64,000 bases of DNA from Pholiota molesta (lineage: Eukaryota > Basidiomycota > Agaricomycetes > Agaricales > Strophariaceae). Below, piece by piece: positions 36,941 to 50,357 of the stretch (the stretch's first letter is position 1; the number at the start of each line of letters is the position of its first letter). The notes under the pieces were generated by a model. That model saw only the letters and a program-made list of their open reading frames with translations, was not told the origin of the DNA and did no database searches. The stretch is taken from NCBI GenBank assembly GCA_014925825.1, contig JACGCK010000089.1, positions 62,001 through 126,000 of the forward strand, given 5' to 3'. A program made the position numbers and the translations under genes.

Positions 36941-38512
36941 CGTGCTGTCAGAAAGTTTTATGTTGGGGTCGCGGGCTAGAGTGTTATATCCTGGTAGTCC
37001 TGGTGAGAAAATGAAGAAAAGGTAAGAGTTGTGCTTTGCAACGACGGCCCAAGATAGAGAGAGATGCAGTGCGGGGGTCATGCAGTGAGGAAAAATAACG
37101 TGCAGAGATGCTCCGCATTTAAAGCCACAATGGCTGAGCCCAAGCGCGTAACCCTCGCGCGCGAGTGGCTCCTGGTAGAGGTGGACGTATCATACCGAAC
37201 ACTCACCGGAGTGGCCAATTTGACATAGGGGATGGGCTAGGCACCTCCGATATTTCCGTAGTGGGTTTTGAGAAATTTACTCTCTTTTTTTTTGTGACGG
37301 GCGGATGAATTGATAAATGTCTGGCAGCAGGCACAGGTGAGACGGCAAGGAGATCAACGAAGGCCTCGGATGGTCAGAGAAGGCCCCGCAACCCGCAGCT
37401 CGGAATGAAAGAGGCGGAGAATGGGGGTAGTGGCCAATCAACGTCCGTCTAGGTCTGCAATGCCGGAGTCGACGGTAAGCACCCAAGCAAAACCTGGCGC
37501 GCGGAGGAGGGTATTATATGCAGATTCTATAAAAGTCTATACGAGGCGTGATGACGAAGAGGGGCCTGGATATAGCAGCGGGTGATGGGGTGGTCCCGAG
37601 ATCCAGGACAAGGGAGGAACGTAACGATTGTCGACCCAGATCCAGTGTGGTATTAAATCCCAAGATGGGCCCTCCGAGGTTGTTTGGGCTCGGAAGTAGT
37701 CAGGAGTGGAATTTGAAAACCATCAAAATCTGTCGCTCTTTAAAACCACTGTGTTTCGACCCTTGCCTTGTCTTCCCATGCATTGCTGCTATGCCACGGT
37801 GACGTCGTCTGCGCATATGCACTCGCCGACCCCGTCAAACAGCCGTGGTGGCCTGGCCTGCCCTCGGATTTGTCACCGTTCGGGCGCAGAAATAAGACAA
37901 GGCCCAGTGCTCGGAGCTGCAGGCCATCCCGAGAGGGCTCGGAACGGATGTGAAATGCATGGCACTGTCGACACCGCAATCCGGAGGCCGGTTCATGGCC
38001 CCTAAGCGATGCTGAGGATCCTACCGATGAATCTCTGGCGGAAGGGCTGTACGACGACACAGCCATGGACAGGCCTGTCCGTTCAAACTCCGCTCCAGAT
38101 CAACATGATCCTTCCCTAAGCATGTCGAATCTTATCATACCCTTGATAGAGTGCTCTTGTGCATGTACATTTGACAACTCATCATTGATGCCAGCCACAT
38201 CAAAGATCACCATCCGGGGTGGTTGGATAAGAAATCTAAAATATCATCCATAGAAAGCACAAGAACACAACATAGAAGAGAACGAGTTCATAACCGATGT
38301 ATATCATCACTATCCACTACTCCACATCATACATTCTACGGCGAAAGATTACGGCGATCATGAACGAAAATAGCGAATTGAGCATGGCTTGATACCTTTT
38401 GAGTGTATGTACAAGAACTATAGGGAGAGAAAAGAACATCGGTCGGTTCATAACAATCAATCGTGAAAAAAAGCTAAAAGAGAACGAGAAAAGAAAGAAC
38501 CAGAATAGGCTC
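36941..38512. other. Intergenic region, 1.6 kb
   Basis: Contains the 5' leader of the phosphatase gene and the 3' flank of eIF4A. A TATA-like TCTATAAAAG at 37526-37535 precedes an 84-codon open frame (37548-37802), but that frame has no recognisable protein character. No repeat or RNA gene seen. Confidence 0.4.
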
Positions 38513-40212
38513 TTAGATAAGGTCGCTGAAAAGAAAAAGAAAAAGGTACATTAGATCGGGAGTTTCGAGAGCAAATCATTTAGACACTTACGCGACGTTG
38601 AGCGGCATTTCGTCGATCTGGGTGTTGTAGAATTCTAAACATGACAGGTCAATTAATCAGTGCCGGACAAATGGCGGACGAGGCAATTAGAGTTGCGTAC
38701 GTTCGATATCCCTCAACATGCGGACGTCGTCGGTGGTGACAAAGTTGATAGCGACACCCTTACGTCCGAAACGACCGCCACGACCGATACGATGGATGTA
38801 GTTCTCCCTGTTGGTCGGGAGATCGTAGTTAATGACGAGCGACACCTGCTGGACGTCGATACCGCGCGCGAGCAGGTCGGTGGTGATCAAGACACGAGAT
38901 GATCCGGAACGGAACTCCTTCATCAGGACTTCACGTTGTTTCTGCTCCATGTCTCCGTGCTAAACGGACCCGAACTCGTTAGACTTCTGGTACGAGGCCT
39001 TAATAAAATTGACGCACCATGGCGGAGACTGTGAACTCGCGGGAGTGCATCTTCTCAGTGAGCCAGTCGACCTTCCGCCTGGTGTTGCAGAAGATGACAG
39101 CCTGGGTAATGGTAACAGTCTCGTAGAGATCGCAAAGGGTGTCGAGTTTCCATTCCTCCTTCTCAACAGCGATGTAGAATTGCTTGATACCTTCGAGGGT
39201 CAACTCATCACGCTTGACAAGGATGCGGACGGGGTCACGCATGAACTTCTTGGTGACCTCGAGGACGTCAGCGGGCATGGTCGCAGACAGGAGGACAACC
39301 TGGGTGTCTTGGGGAAGGAGCTGGAAGACTGTGCCTCCGTCAGTGTGCTGAACGACTCTGGAATGGTAAACAAGACGAACCTTCGTAGATTTGGTCCTTG
39401 AATCCACGCGACAACATCTCATCGGCCTCATCCAGACAGAAAATCTTGATGTTGTCGGTCCTGAGGGCCCTACGGTTGATCATGTCGAACACACGTCCTG
39501 GGGTACCAACAACAACGTGGACGCCCTCCTGGAGCTTGGCCATGTCCTCACGAACATTGGTACCGCCGACGCAAGCGTGGCACTCGATGTTCATGTAATC
39601 GCCGAGAGCGATAACGACCTTTTGGATTTGCTGAGCCAGCTCGCGGGTAGGGGCGAGGATCAGGGCTTGAGTACCCTTGATCGACATATCCAACTGTGAG
39701 AAGAATTGACAGTCATTACGGATTTCAAAAAGTGGGTCGGCTGGCGACTTGCCTGCTGGAGAATGGAGATAGAAAAAGTAGCAGTCTTGCCAGTACCGGA
39801 CTGGGCTTGTGCGATGACGTCGTGTCCCTTCACAACGGGGACGATAGCCCTCTGCTGAATGGCGGAAGGGCGCTCGAAACTAGCAGGAGTGTCAGACCGG
39901 CAAATTTGCGCCGGATTGGATTCTAGACTCACCCATAGGCATAAATACCACGGAGGAGCTCAGGCTTGAGTTCCATGTTATCGAAACTGCACGATGAAAG
40001 ACCATATCAGTCAATGTTTGAAATGATGACGAGATACGGCAACTCACTTGTCTACGACCTGGTCCCAGTTGGACTCGATCTCATTTTCGGCGACATCCTG
40101 AAGTTCTTCTCTGCATAGGACGAAGAAAGAAGGAAGGAGGGGAGAAGAAGGCAAAGTTAGAAGATGGCTCGATGATGAAAAACGCAGAAAAAGGAGCTAC
40201 ATACGCTGACAT
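38513..40212 (-). CDS. TIF1: ATP-dependent RNA helicase eIF4A
   Basis: DEAD-box helicase that unwinds mRNA 5' leaders as part of eIF4F in translation initiation. Nine exons on the minus strand run from a three-codon exon 1 (MSA) at 40212 to a three-codon last exon ending DLI (stop 38513-38515). The N-terminus reads [20 protein letters not shown]. Motifs: Q-motif region [12 protein letters not shown], motif [12 protein letters not shown], Ia [10 protein letters not shown], Ib [13 protein letters not shown] box [12 protein letters not shown], motif [23 protein letters not shown], motif [21 protein letters not shown] and motif [15 protein letters not shown]. The C-terminus [17 protein letters not shown] is diagnostic of eIF4A as opposed to FAL1. 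The very short terminal exons are supported by the conserved protein ends. Confidence 0.95.
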
Positions 40213-43200
40213 GAATGAGTTTGTGTGCTTTTCCCAAGTGTCGACTGCTCTGGTCGACTGATCTTGGAAGAAAAAGGGGATTTGCAGTAAGTTGAGTTGT
40301 AGGTCAAAGGGTAGTCCTTGCGGTACTGGTCAACGTCGTCCGCATAACAATTTTTTGCTGCCCATGTCGTCGGAGTTTCCCGACCCTTTTCAGACTCAGC
40401 TCCCTCTCCGGTCCCGATGACCGACTCATACCTGGTACATGTACGTCCCCCGCGTCCTCACAGCCACTGGATGCGCCTTGACGCTCGGAAATCGTCCATT
40501 GCAGTGTCTTAATTCTGACCGGAGAGCGAATAACGTCCCGGATGACTATGTTCGCCACTTGTTTCGTCACCATGTTATCTGAAACATTTGGTCATGCCCT
40601 CCAACTAATACTGGAACACTTGGTTTTAGTAACCTGTGGAATAGTCGGCTGTTCACTCTAGTGCTATCGCTGGGAGCCATCCTTCTCGTCTTGGTCACAT
40701 ATATTTTTGGAATTATCTTTCTTCGAGGGCATTAATCTAGACGCCTCGGCAGAACTTGCGCTTTGACTGGTGGCTTCTGTCAACGACGAACTTGGAATCG
40801 TGGGCGAAGCGCTAAACGAAGCGCTGACAAGCAGCAGTTGTTTTGGTTCTCTCCTTCCTGCTAATGGACTATGGCAAGACGGCCAAAGGAACAGTGCCCC
40901 AAAGATTGCTCTGGAACATTTGATTCCTCAACTCGATATTTCTTCTCCGTTTGGTCAGGTCTTCTTGATCTCCTTCAGAAATCTGCACAGGAGAGCAGGT
41001 CGGAATAGAAATTCTGATATTTCAATCCAATGATTGTTTTCTTCAGCTCCGAGACACAAAATGAATTCAATTCCGGTCAATTTTGCTTCACCTGTAATTA
41101 AAAGCTTCGGGCTTCGTTAATCATCAGATTTTTCTAGGCCTTCATAATAATTTTTAAGGATCCGTTCAGAAAGCATCATCAGGATTTCCTAGACCCAACA
41201 ATAAACTTCTGGAGATCAAAGCGTAGCGTTATACGAATCCAATGGATTTCTATTGTCCAAGGTCCCCGGAAGAAAGGGCCACCGCGCATCTACAACAGTG
41301 CAGCAATGACTTTGTGCTTTCAGAAACTGTACTACCCTCGTCCGCTCATCACGCCTCCAACAAAAAACGCTTCAGTACATGCTCGGACCAGGTGCATGAG
41401 CACCGCACTATCAAACCTAAGTTTTGAACGATTGTCGTTGTTTGCGGAGTAGGTACCATCGCCATTGAATTTTGTCTTGGACTCTCTTCTTCGGGAATCA
41501 GCTATACACCTGCCGCTCTTTGCAGCCCCCACTGGGACGTGTGTGATATGATGCAGAGGCGCCTTCCTGACGCCTGGAATAATTGCGTGAGTGAGCAAAT
41601 CAGCGCTATGCTTATTCAGCCCGTCGAACTACGGCAAGACCTCGATAGATGAGGTCACGTAGTCGAATAGAGTATGTCCTCCCACCTACGCTCTTTAGGC
41701 CTTCTTGCACCAAGACGCGGGGTGCAGTCTAGCTTGGGATGGGAATACGCTGATTTTAGCTTTTGGGTTTGCAGTGCGGCTTCGCTTCGCTTTCAAGATG
41801 AAACCGCCCTTGGTTTTCTTGTTTTTCCTTCCCTTGTGTTTCTTGTCTTACTTTTCCACCTTCCAGCTTTTTCAATAATGTCCTTTGAATGTGATATGAT
41901 TTGCGACTGCATAAGCTTAGCTTCGGGGCGATGTTGATTCGTCCATAAATTCTGACTTCTTTGCGATGTCTGCGGTTGATAAGATCTGCAGCGTTGGAGT
42001 GTCCTTCAGTGTTCCGTCGATAACATGACTCGATTCCGTTCCCGTTTATTGGTTTTCAGCAGATCTTAGAACGCCACTTGTAATTTTTTACCGCAAATCA
42101 TGACAGGCTTCTATACGCCCGAGCGTGTCCACATATTGGAGAATCTATACATTCCTGTTCTTCACTCGGGCATGGCACATGGAATCTATAGACGCAAGCT
42201 CCAAGGTCATGTATTCATATCTGACAACATTTATCAACTTTGGGGTAGTAAAATCTCTGTTCGCATTCCACTGATGTTCTGATCCTGTGCTATGGAATTT
42301 CTAATGATGACATGTGTTAATCATCTCAATTTCGAAGCTTACGGGGCATAAGCTCTTAAGTTTGAAAGCACGCATTGATAAAAGCCACCATCAGTCAATC
42401 AAAATAAAGAGACCAGGTCAAGAACACCTATTTATCAAGTCTAGAGGGCATTCGCAAGTCTCGAATTCGCTAGCAAGTGATAGATCAACAGAAGCTAGAA
42501 AGTAGCACGAGAAATCTTATCACCGCAGACGCAGTTGCGGCTGTCGAGGTGCTACCTGCGTTGGTCGTAGGGGCTGTACACAATAAGAGCAGTTAATGGA
42601 CAATGCAATTTCTCACATTACAATTCACATTAATTCCTGATGATCATCCGAGTCGCTGAGGCATTTCTTCTCTTCTGTCTCCGCACTGCTGACAGAATAG
42701 TTACGCGACCTTGTTTTTCCAAGATTGCTGTTTATTCCAAAATTGATTATAACGGCCACCATTTTTCTGTTGATCCGGTCCTCGAAGTCAATGATTCGGA
42801 AGATGACACTGCATTGATATATCGATATGAAAGAAAATGAAATTGAAAGATAACAGCTTTAATGAGGCTCTATGTCTCCAGTATGGTGCAATCAGCTGGT
42901 ATGATCTCATAATGCTTTTACTTGCTGATATGATGGATCAGTTCAAAGCGCCGGCGTTCCGCAGAGGTCGGTGAACTGATTCGACAACCAAAAATAGGTA
43001 TTTTCTGCCAGGACCTCCCAGTGCGGTAACTTGCTTCTTATGCTGTACAATTTGAGATGTCCTCGATGACTCCAACCAAATCAAAAGTATTACAGAACAG
43101 CTCACATGGTTTGGAAGACAATTGAATGAGTACACACCAAAAATGCGTGGACGTCATTGGCCCCATAGTCTATGCTTGTGCAAACACTGGTGCAAATACA

Positions 43201-45004
43201 GACAAAGTGCGCGAAACTTGAATGAAGCTCACTGGGCCGATGTCCATAAATCGAGATATACTTTGGAAGGCAAATACGACATGAGGAGCGGCACCAACTA
43301 CTATCTATGATGGTATCAGTGCAGAGAACTCAGAACACTGGCACCGCCAGCGGGCGGTCATCGATCATCGATCATCGATCATCACCGGGCAAGTATACCT
43401 GCGTAATGGTTAAAAATAGGTCAAATTCATCTAATCATTCCGTTCGGCCTCATACTATGCAATCACGTCTGCAAGGAGCATATTTCTGACAAACGGCATC
43501 TAAGGATCCTGCCAGGGTTTGGCCAGAGATAATCCGCGGTCAGGCTTGACCTGGCGATCACTACGGCACTGGCCATGATCAACGAACCCCGCACAGGTCT
43601 AAATTCAGACTCGCTGCTTGGCAAGCGCCCAAAACATTCCGTAGACGACATGACTGTCTATGATTGTCCGTTCTAGGATCCAAATGATTGCTCATACTGA
43701 CATAGTGGCTGTGTAAATTGCGAATGACAGCATATTGAAGTCATCCGCAGTTCTTTGATGATCGCAGAGGATGGATATAATTATGGTTATGGGCAGCACG
43801 CCAACAACACGCGGCAAGGGATCTTCACATTTATTAATTATCTGTGTAATCTACCTTTTCAGATCGGGCGTAGATGGTCAGAACTTAAATGATAAATATT
43901 CCATGTGTGAATACAACCTTCTGGTGATCATGAAGCACTTGAAATTATGATCATGGGCTTTCTTCCCCGCAACATCCTTCCATCACATCGTGCGCGTCTA
44001 TTAATACTAAAACACGGCTCTCAGACTATGTAGCCTCGAAGATGATCAGCGTCTACCAAATGCAATAACAATGGGCCAAATTTATGCAGAAGCCACCGTC
44101 AGAACTTTCGATCATTCTGATAGTAAGTACTTACGATGTCATCACGCCAGAGGTGAACTCGGTGATGTCTGTACAACGTGGTGGAATCCGAACAGCCATA
44201 CATCAATTTCTTTCGTGAAAGATAAAGCGGGATGAGCAGATCACATTTTTAGTCAAGTCAGTCTTCCAACCACAAAGATCGGCATATTATTTAGTTGGAT
44301 AAGAATCCCTGGACCCATCATAGAAGGAGAAGGCCTCACTTCCACAACATTGCAACTGATCGACATCGGAAGACCTTGTAAGTTTCTCCTCGGGATTTGC
44401 GATTCATCAAGGATTCAGTTTGTACTGCAAGACCCAGAACTTGAAGATGATTGTCAAAGGTGAACAACATAATGGATCATACAATATATCTTTTTCACAC
44501 TAGATAGAATAGCAATCTGGTATCTAAAGTTTGGGAAATATGACCGGCGAGCGTGAATCTGCGTGAACTTCGTCGGAATTGCGAGCCTCAAAGCAACACG
44601 TTATCTCCACTGGTTAGACATCGCATGCCTCTCATCGCTTTGTGACACGTTTGTAAACGGTGGATTTTGAGAACTAAGTAGTCCACGAAGACTCATCTCC
44701 AAAGTCCGAACTAAATTATAAATTAGGTCGCTCTCACAAATATACACATATGTTTATTGAATCCGTGACTAACGAAAAAAAGTAAGAAATTCTGCTACAA
44801 ACAAAGTAAGGTTAAAATACAAAAAGGGTGGATATCGTGACTATAAGCAACAGTCCTATACGGAAACATACAAGTGAACAATGGATCTGAATAATGTATG
44901 TTACAAATATAATAAATATTGGATGAATGCGGCAACACCGTAAGTACCGCTCTTTCGCAATCAGATCACGGAGAAGGGAATCGGGATTGAACGTTGAACA
45001 ACGC
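40213..45004. other. Gene-poor region, 4.8 kb
   Basis: The longest stretch without a recognisable gene. Open frames are short, scattered over all six frames, and lack domain motifs or plausible splice chains. It contains a small tandem repeat at 43358-43384. It could hold decayed transposon sequence or unannotated non-coding RNA, but nothing specific can be supported. Confidence 0.4.
43358..43384 (+). repeat. Short tandem repeat (ATCATCG)n
   Basis: About four head-to-tail copies of the 7-base unit ATCATCG/TCATCGA in a gene-poor stretch. No function is suggested. Confidence 0.6.
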
Positions 45005-46347
45005 CTACTTCCTCCTGCCTTTCCTAGTGGTTGTAGACGGTTGGAGTGCAGGCGCAGAATTTTCGAGTCCAATCGATTTTATACATTCATCACAATACCA
45101 CTTTTCAGGAGTGGGTTGCTTCAGGCCGACACACGCCAAGTGGAACTAAAAATAAAATATGAAAAATTAGGCAACAAAGTAAAGTAGATAACGACATACC
45201 CATTCGAATGGACAACGACCTTCATTGTCGCAGGCAATCATCTAAAGTCAGAGGTTAGTAACAATACATATACGTAGGCGAAGGGAAAGTACTCACGTCT
45301 CCATAACTCTGCTTGCGACAGAAGCAGTACAAGGACTCATCCTCATTGTCATCTTCCTCATTCCCATCTTCATCACCGTCTGCATCCATGTCATTGTCCT
45401 CTTCCTCCGTAGGAGGATGTACCTGCCGGGAAAGGCGTGACTTGGGCTGCGTATGCGATATTGATGCCGTTATAGTCGTTGGGGACGCAGAACGATGCTT
45501 CGTGGGTGAAGCAGCAGGAGAAATCTTTATGGATGTAGTCTGTGTGACGCGGCGTTCTAAAGGCAAATGGATTAATCAATGAAAGTGCAGATATGAAACG
45601 AAAATAAGACACACTTTTTGTTGCATGGCCTGTCGAGGGTGTGGCACCAGGTGATGCTGCTGAAAGGGCCGCCTTGAGTTCGGATGGGGGGACACCTAGC
45701 GCGTTGCGGAGAGACTCGCCAATGGCGTAGGCAGGGTTCAAATTCCTCAGGCTTCCTGGCAAACTCAAACTCTCCGCAGCAACGAGAGTGGGATGCGTGG
45801 CTAATGGCTTCCCCACTGTGGCAGCTACGAGTTCCGGAGGTTCGCCTTGTAGAGTACGAACCTTGGCAATGTCCACATCAAGTTTGGAACGTGTTCTACT
45901 GATGATTTCGATGAGCCGCTCCGCAAGGGCGCATTTTTCCGTGGCGAGCTCCTGGATCTCGGCGAATGAGGCGGTGATTTTGGCTGGAATAAGGACGGAT
46001 TTAGGGGAGGGTGCGGGAGAAGACGGTGAAGGAGGAGTCACAGAGGCGGAGGACGCGCGACGGGAATGACGGATGTACCTGGCCGAGTCCTTGTCGATCT
46101 CTAGCTGTAATTCTGCGCGGACCTCAGTTGAATGTAGTTTTCAGTATAGAATGTATACACACCTTGCGTCCTAATTTCGCGATGCCTTATCTCCTGCAGC
46201 AAATGCGAAACTTCGTTCGGCAGATTGTCAAGACCTGTTCGTTCGTCAGTCATGCTCAAAGTTACAATATGAATGTAAGCACTCACTGTAGATGAACTCT
46301 GCAGCAACATTAGCCGCTTCCTCAAGATTCGGAATTTGTGCGGCCAT
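45005..46347 (-). CDS. ING-family PHD-finger protein
   Basis: Chromatin reader. ING proteins bind H3K4me3 through the PHD finger and recruit histone acetyltransferase or deacetylase complexes (NuA4, Rpd3). The start is ATG 46347 (MAAQIPNLEEAANVAAEFIY). The ING N-terminal helical domain follows: SLDNLPNEVSHLLQEIRHRE, then ELQLEIDKDSARYIRHSRRA and ELATEKCALAERLIEIISRT. A Ser/Pro/Thr-rich linker and an acidic Asp/Glu run precede the PHD finger, which is split over three exons: SLYCFCRKQSYGD, then MIACDNEGRCPFEW, then FHLACVGLKQPTPEKWYCDE ending in Cys. All C4HC3 ligands are present. The C-terminal tail ends in basic residues RKGRRK, a possible polybasic lipid-binding region. Whether it is the Yng2-like or Pho23-like orthologue cannot be decided here. 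Confidence 0.9.
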
Positions 46348-47491
46348 TTTGAAGTGCAGCGATGCCTTCTACTGACGGCAAGTGGGTATAAGGGAAGAGT
46401 TGGGGACAAAGAGCTGTGCAGGGGCTTCCAGGAGACGACGCGGTTGGTCGGCAATGCCACGCTGAGTCAGCAGCGCCAATATTCGAGTCACACGATTGGG
46501 ACCGAGGTGCCGCCATAGTGGCCAAATAGTGTAGACCAGTTTTCTTCCTCTCACCATCATCTCCGTTTTTCTTTTGCTTATTGCCCAATGAATCTTTCAA
46601 AAATGACATTGTATGTTATCACAACGTCGTCTCTATCGGAAGATGTTTCTATCGGTCACGTAAAGCTTCTCGGGATCACCTCTGGATTCTCGATGAATTC
46701 TACAGCGCCCCTTTGCGCAATGCGTACTGCAGAGCATTAGCCCTAATCGTATCGACTCAGCACTTCAAAACTTGGAAACGTATCGGATACTTCTACTTTG
46801 CCATGTGCTCGCCGCTGCTGAAATTTTGGGCTTGTCGTCTTGAACAGGTGAAGGATGGACGTACAGGATACCGCAACTTAACTTGGCATACGTCGTTGAT
46901 GACCCACCACCGCAGAGACCAAGAGACTGCCAACCCGTTATGTCGGTCGATGTTGCCAATGGATGACTTCAAGAGGTCGTCACATTAGCTGAAAATGCTT
47001 GACGGCTCTTGGTATACTGCATTACAATTTCTTCCAAGACTTTCCACGCTGTCTCTGGTTACGGCAAAGTTTGCGAGCAAATACACTTCGTTGCATGTAT
47101 AGCAGCATCCATGACGCAAATTTTGATCTGGAATGCCTCTGACATGAACCATGTAGTATCCTGGACAGCGACCACGACACGAGAGCTTTCCGTCGTATTA
47201 AGTGAGCAATGAAACTAGTTCTGGCTCTCATTAACCTGGAATATATTGTGAAATACATAGAACGCATCATTGGAGCTCCACTTCGACATGGGAATAACAT
47301 GGCTTGCAGACTGCTATCGATTGTTCTGCGTAGACGCTACTTCACGTAGAGACCAGACGAGACATCCCCTGATATCTAGTACCTATCAGAAAAACACGGT
47401 CTGTAAAATGTATAAAAGGACAGTCCGGTTTACCTCCAATCTTCATTCGAACAGTCTACAACACAGTTCCGACTCTCGTACACTAACCAAC
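46348..47491. other. Intergenic region upstream of hydrophobin
   Basis: Divergent spacer between the ING gene and the hydrophobin gene, with a clear TATA box near the hydrophobin end. Open frames at 46581-46988 have no domain or splice support. Confidence 0.5.
47411..47418 (+). promoter_or_regulatory. TATA box of hydrophobin gene
   Basis: TATAAAAG lies 74 bases before the hydrophobin ATG, a normal position for a strongly expressed fungal gene, and a CT-rich/CAGT-containing start region follows. Confidence 0.65.
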
Positions 47492-47946
47492 ATGCAATTC
47501 AGAACCTTCGCTACTCTCGCACTCGGTGCTATCCTTGCTGCCGCCAATGGATCGCCATCTGGCGAATCCAACCAGTGCAACACTGGCAGCGCCCAGTGCT
47601 GCAACAGCACCGGCTCGGCCAGCGACCCAGCCATTGCCAAGATCCTCAGCCTCGTCGGCGTCAACGCTCAGGATGTGACTGGCATTGTGGGTGTCACCTG
47701 CAGCCCTATTACCGTCGTCGGCACCTCGGGCACTTCCTGGTAAGATTATTCAAGGTTGTTGTTGAAGGACATAGCGCTGATGGGTCTTCAATAGCTCTCA
47801 GCAGCCCGTTTGCTGCACGAACAATAGCTTCAGTAAGCAATGACATGGATACAAGTGATTTTTTGAGTTGTCATTGCTGACTTTTTTCTTTTCCTTTAGA
47901 CGGTGTCGTCGCTATTGGCTGCACCACCATCAACGTCAACCTCTGA
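47492..47946 (+). CDS. Class I hydrophobin
   Basis: Small secreted amphipathic protein that coats hyphae and fruiting-body surfaces as rodlets. Exons 47492-47739, 47795-47832 and 47900-47946 give 110 residues. The signal peptide is MQFRTFATLALGAILAAANG. Eight cysteines follow in the hydrophobin order: C, CC (AQCCNS), C (GVTCSP), C (GTSCS), CC (QPVCCTNN), C (AIGCTT). There is a long hydrophobic loop between the CC pair and the fourth Cys, and the protein ends TTINVNL. The two short introns near the third quarter are typical for basidiomycete hydrophobins. The strong TATA box agrees with high regulated expression. Confidence 0.94.
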
Positions 47947-48157
47947 ACAAACAGCACATTTTCAACGAACCGGGCAAGGCAGATGGATGCGGGAGTTACC
48001 AATCTCTGTTACCTAGAACATCATCTCATTGCTTGTAACTTCAAGAGGTGGTCCCGATGTTATATACATGCCCTTTATGCGCTCCTTGTAAATCATAAGC
48101 TGGTCATTAATGAATATGTCTAATATCTAAGTAACTCTGCGAGACAAATTGTTACAT

Positions 48158-50357
48158 CTATATTCTGCCCCACATTCGACGTAAAACGAGATATCGAGAA
48201 ACACAAATCAATCCGACGCCGAAGAGGACTGTCGATCCTGAGTGAACCGCGTGAGTTACAATATGCTATGTCAATTTGGGCCCCGCCAGTTGAAACTTAC
48301 CTGCGTAATAGCCAACGGCTTTGAAATTTCCCGTTGCCGAATTGATAGCACCTGAGATGGGTGGACCTGCAAGCGCGCCTATTGCCAAGATGCTCATGAA
48401 CATTCCCGTTCGCCTTCCGACGTCTCCCGTATCGCCCATCTCCATGATGGGGATGGAAACTAGAGAGACATACGCTCCCGATCCGAACCTGATAAAACAT
48501 GTTTATCAGATTTCGGGTTCAAGAACTAGTGAAAGAATACGCACCCGTATATTACTGTCAAAGCCACGAGGGACGATTGTGATTTCGCAAACGGCCACGC
48601 GTAAGTAAGGATGGCTGCCCATACTGTAAAAGGGATCATGATATTCATGGAACCTGCCAATGTCACAGCTTATGAGTGTCTAGAAACGCTGAAGATGGTG
48701 TAGAAAACGCACCAACACGATCGGCCAGACTTCCTGCCATGTACCGCCCGAACAGAGAGCTAGCATTGGCGATAGCGACAAAATAGAAGGCAAAATCAGA
48801 GGATATTCCAATGTCGATAGCGCTCACGCCGACGTAGGTAAGCACTATAAGGTGTCGCAGGTTAGTTTTGCAAGAAAATTTATCGCTGAGAATGCAACCA
48901 ACGGCTCACTGGTATATATCCCTAAAAATATAACAAAAGCAGATGCGCAATAAACCGAATACGGCGCCGATCTAAATGCGCGTAAGTTGAGGAGTCCGCC
49001 TGCGACATGGAGCGGGGGTAGACGGCGCTTCAGTAACTAGAAAAAAGAATGTTAACATGTTACAAAGTCCTCATTTGAAGGATTGAAAGTTACTAGATTC
49101 GAGGCTCCCAGGGTAACAAATAAGATAAACCCAAATATCCGCATCGTCCATTGGAATCTAGAAATTGATATTAACCAAGGGAAAGGTTCCCCAATCAGTA
49201 AAGTAAACTTACCCAACGCGCGGTATGAGATTTTTGGCAACTATAGGAAGGATAGTCCCACCCAGCGATGAGCCCATAGCGACAAGGCCCATAGCAAGTC
49301 CCTGCCGCTTTTTGAACCAATGTGCAATAACAGCGGTGGTGGGACCGAATATCCCGCCGCATCCCAGCTGCCAAATAGATATTGTCAGCTACTTAGCTGC
49401 CCTCAGCGTTAAAGGGAGTGACTCACTCCAACTAGAATTCCCTGACAAAGGAGGAAGTGCCAGTATTGCGTACACTCCGCGATCAGAAATGTCGCGACTA
49501 CGAGAGTGGCACTCGACGTCAGAAAAACTGAACGAAAATACCCTAGGTCGAATAGACGCCCGGCGAGCAAGCCTGGGAGGAAAACTAGCGAGTACTGAAT
49601 GGTTGTGAGTTCGGTTGATTGCATGTATCTCGAAGCAGAAACAAATGTAAGTACCTGTATGGATCCAATCCAGGAACTGGAGAAGATTATCATTGATTAG
49701 TGTTCACCATTTCGGGTTTTCACTAGTGGCAGAACATGCTACGCACATGGTCGAAGGAGATGAAGTGCTCAGGATGGTTTCTTGATAGTAATTTTGAAAA
49801 ATCTATGGTGTTTGAATCAGCTTCACTTTCGCATTAAGGACCATATTTGAGATGAATGACTCACACCCCATGAGTTCACATATCCGAACCTAACGGAAAT
49901 AAATTTCCGAAGTCAGATGGTGCAGATACATGTATGAATGCGCGGCTCGAAGAGTACAAGGAGCGTGGGCTATGAACGAGAATCACAGGGGTATCGAAGA
50001 AAAATGGTAATGGGGAATCTACCTAGGTCAAACTGTATCCTGAATAGAAAACTCACGTTGAGAAGGTATTGCACATCGCCTGATCATCAATCCCATGCGA
50101 ATCATTATTATACGTCTCAGTTAAAGTATTGATTCTAGATCACTTACCCCACACACAATCAACCACGCGCGTAGGCCACCATCCGGAAAATCATCATCTC
50201 CCGCTGCTTGCTCGACGACCTTGACTTCAGTGACCGTGTACTTTTCCTTTTCATTCATGATAGATTCGTTGGTGTGGGATATCCGGGTCTCGGAGTCTAC
50301 AGTCGCATTTTGACTATCGGAATGCTGGGAGCCGTTGCCAAGTGTCACCGCAGCCAT
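48158..50357 (-). CDS. Monocarboxylate transporter-like MFS permease
   Basis: Major facilitator superfamily protein of the MCT/Mch group, expected in the plasma membrane and moving monocarboxylates or similar small solutes; fungal members are often of unknown substrate. It starts MAAVTLGNGSQHSDSQNAT, with a ~55-residue hydrophilic N-terminus. The group signature follows, DDFPDGGLRAWLIVCG, in the position of the MCT (D/E)G(G/S)(W/F)GW motif. About nine exons encode roughly twelve hydrophobic segments, for example SLVFLPGLLAGRLFDLGYF, QGLAMGLVAMGSSLGGTILP and LFGRYMAGSLADRVG, the last being the conserved loop 8-9 motif. The last exon ends YLVLRRMWGRI (stop 48158-48160). No damage is seen. Confidence 0.85.

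Noticed and set aside
37548..37802. Small gene behind a TATA-like sequence
   Set aside because: The 84-codon frame has no signal peptide, domain or conserved pattern. TATA-like words are frequent in AT-rich spacers.
39009..39699. Plus-strand open frames of 102-130 codons
   Set aside because: They lie opposite the exons of eIF4A and arise from its codon bias. There is no independent support.
43358..43384. ATCATCG repeats as a regulatory array
   Set aside because: Only about four copies in a gene-poor stretch. A simple microsatellite explains them.
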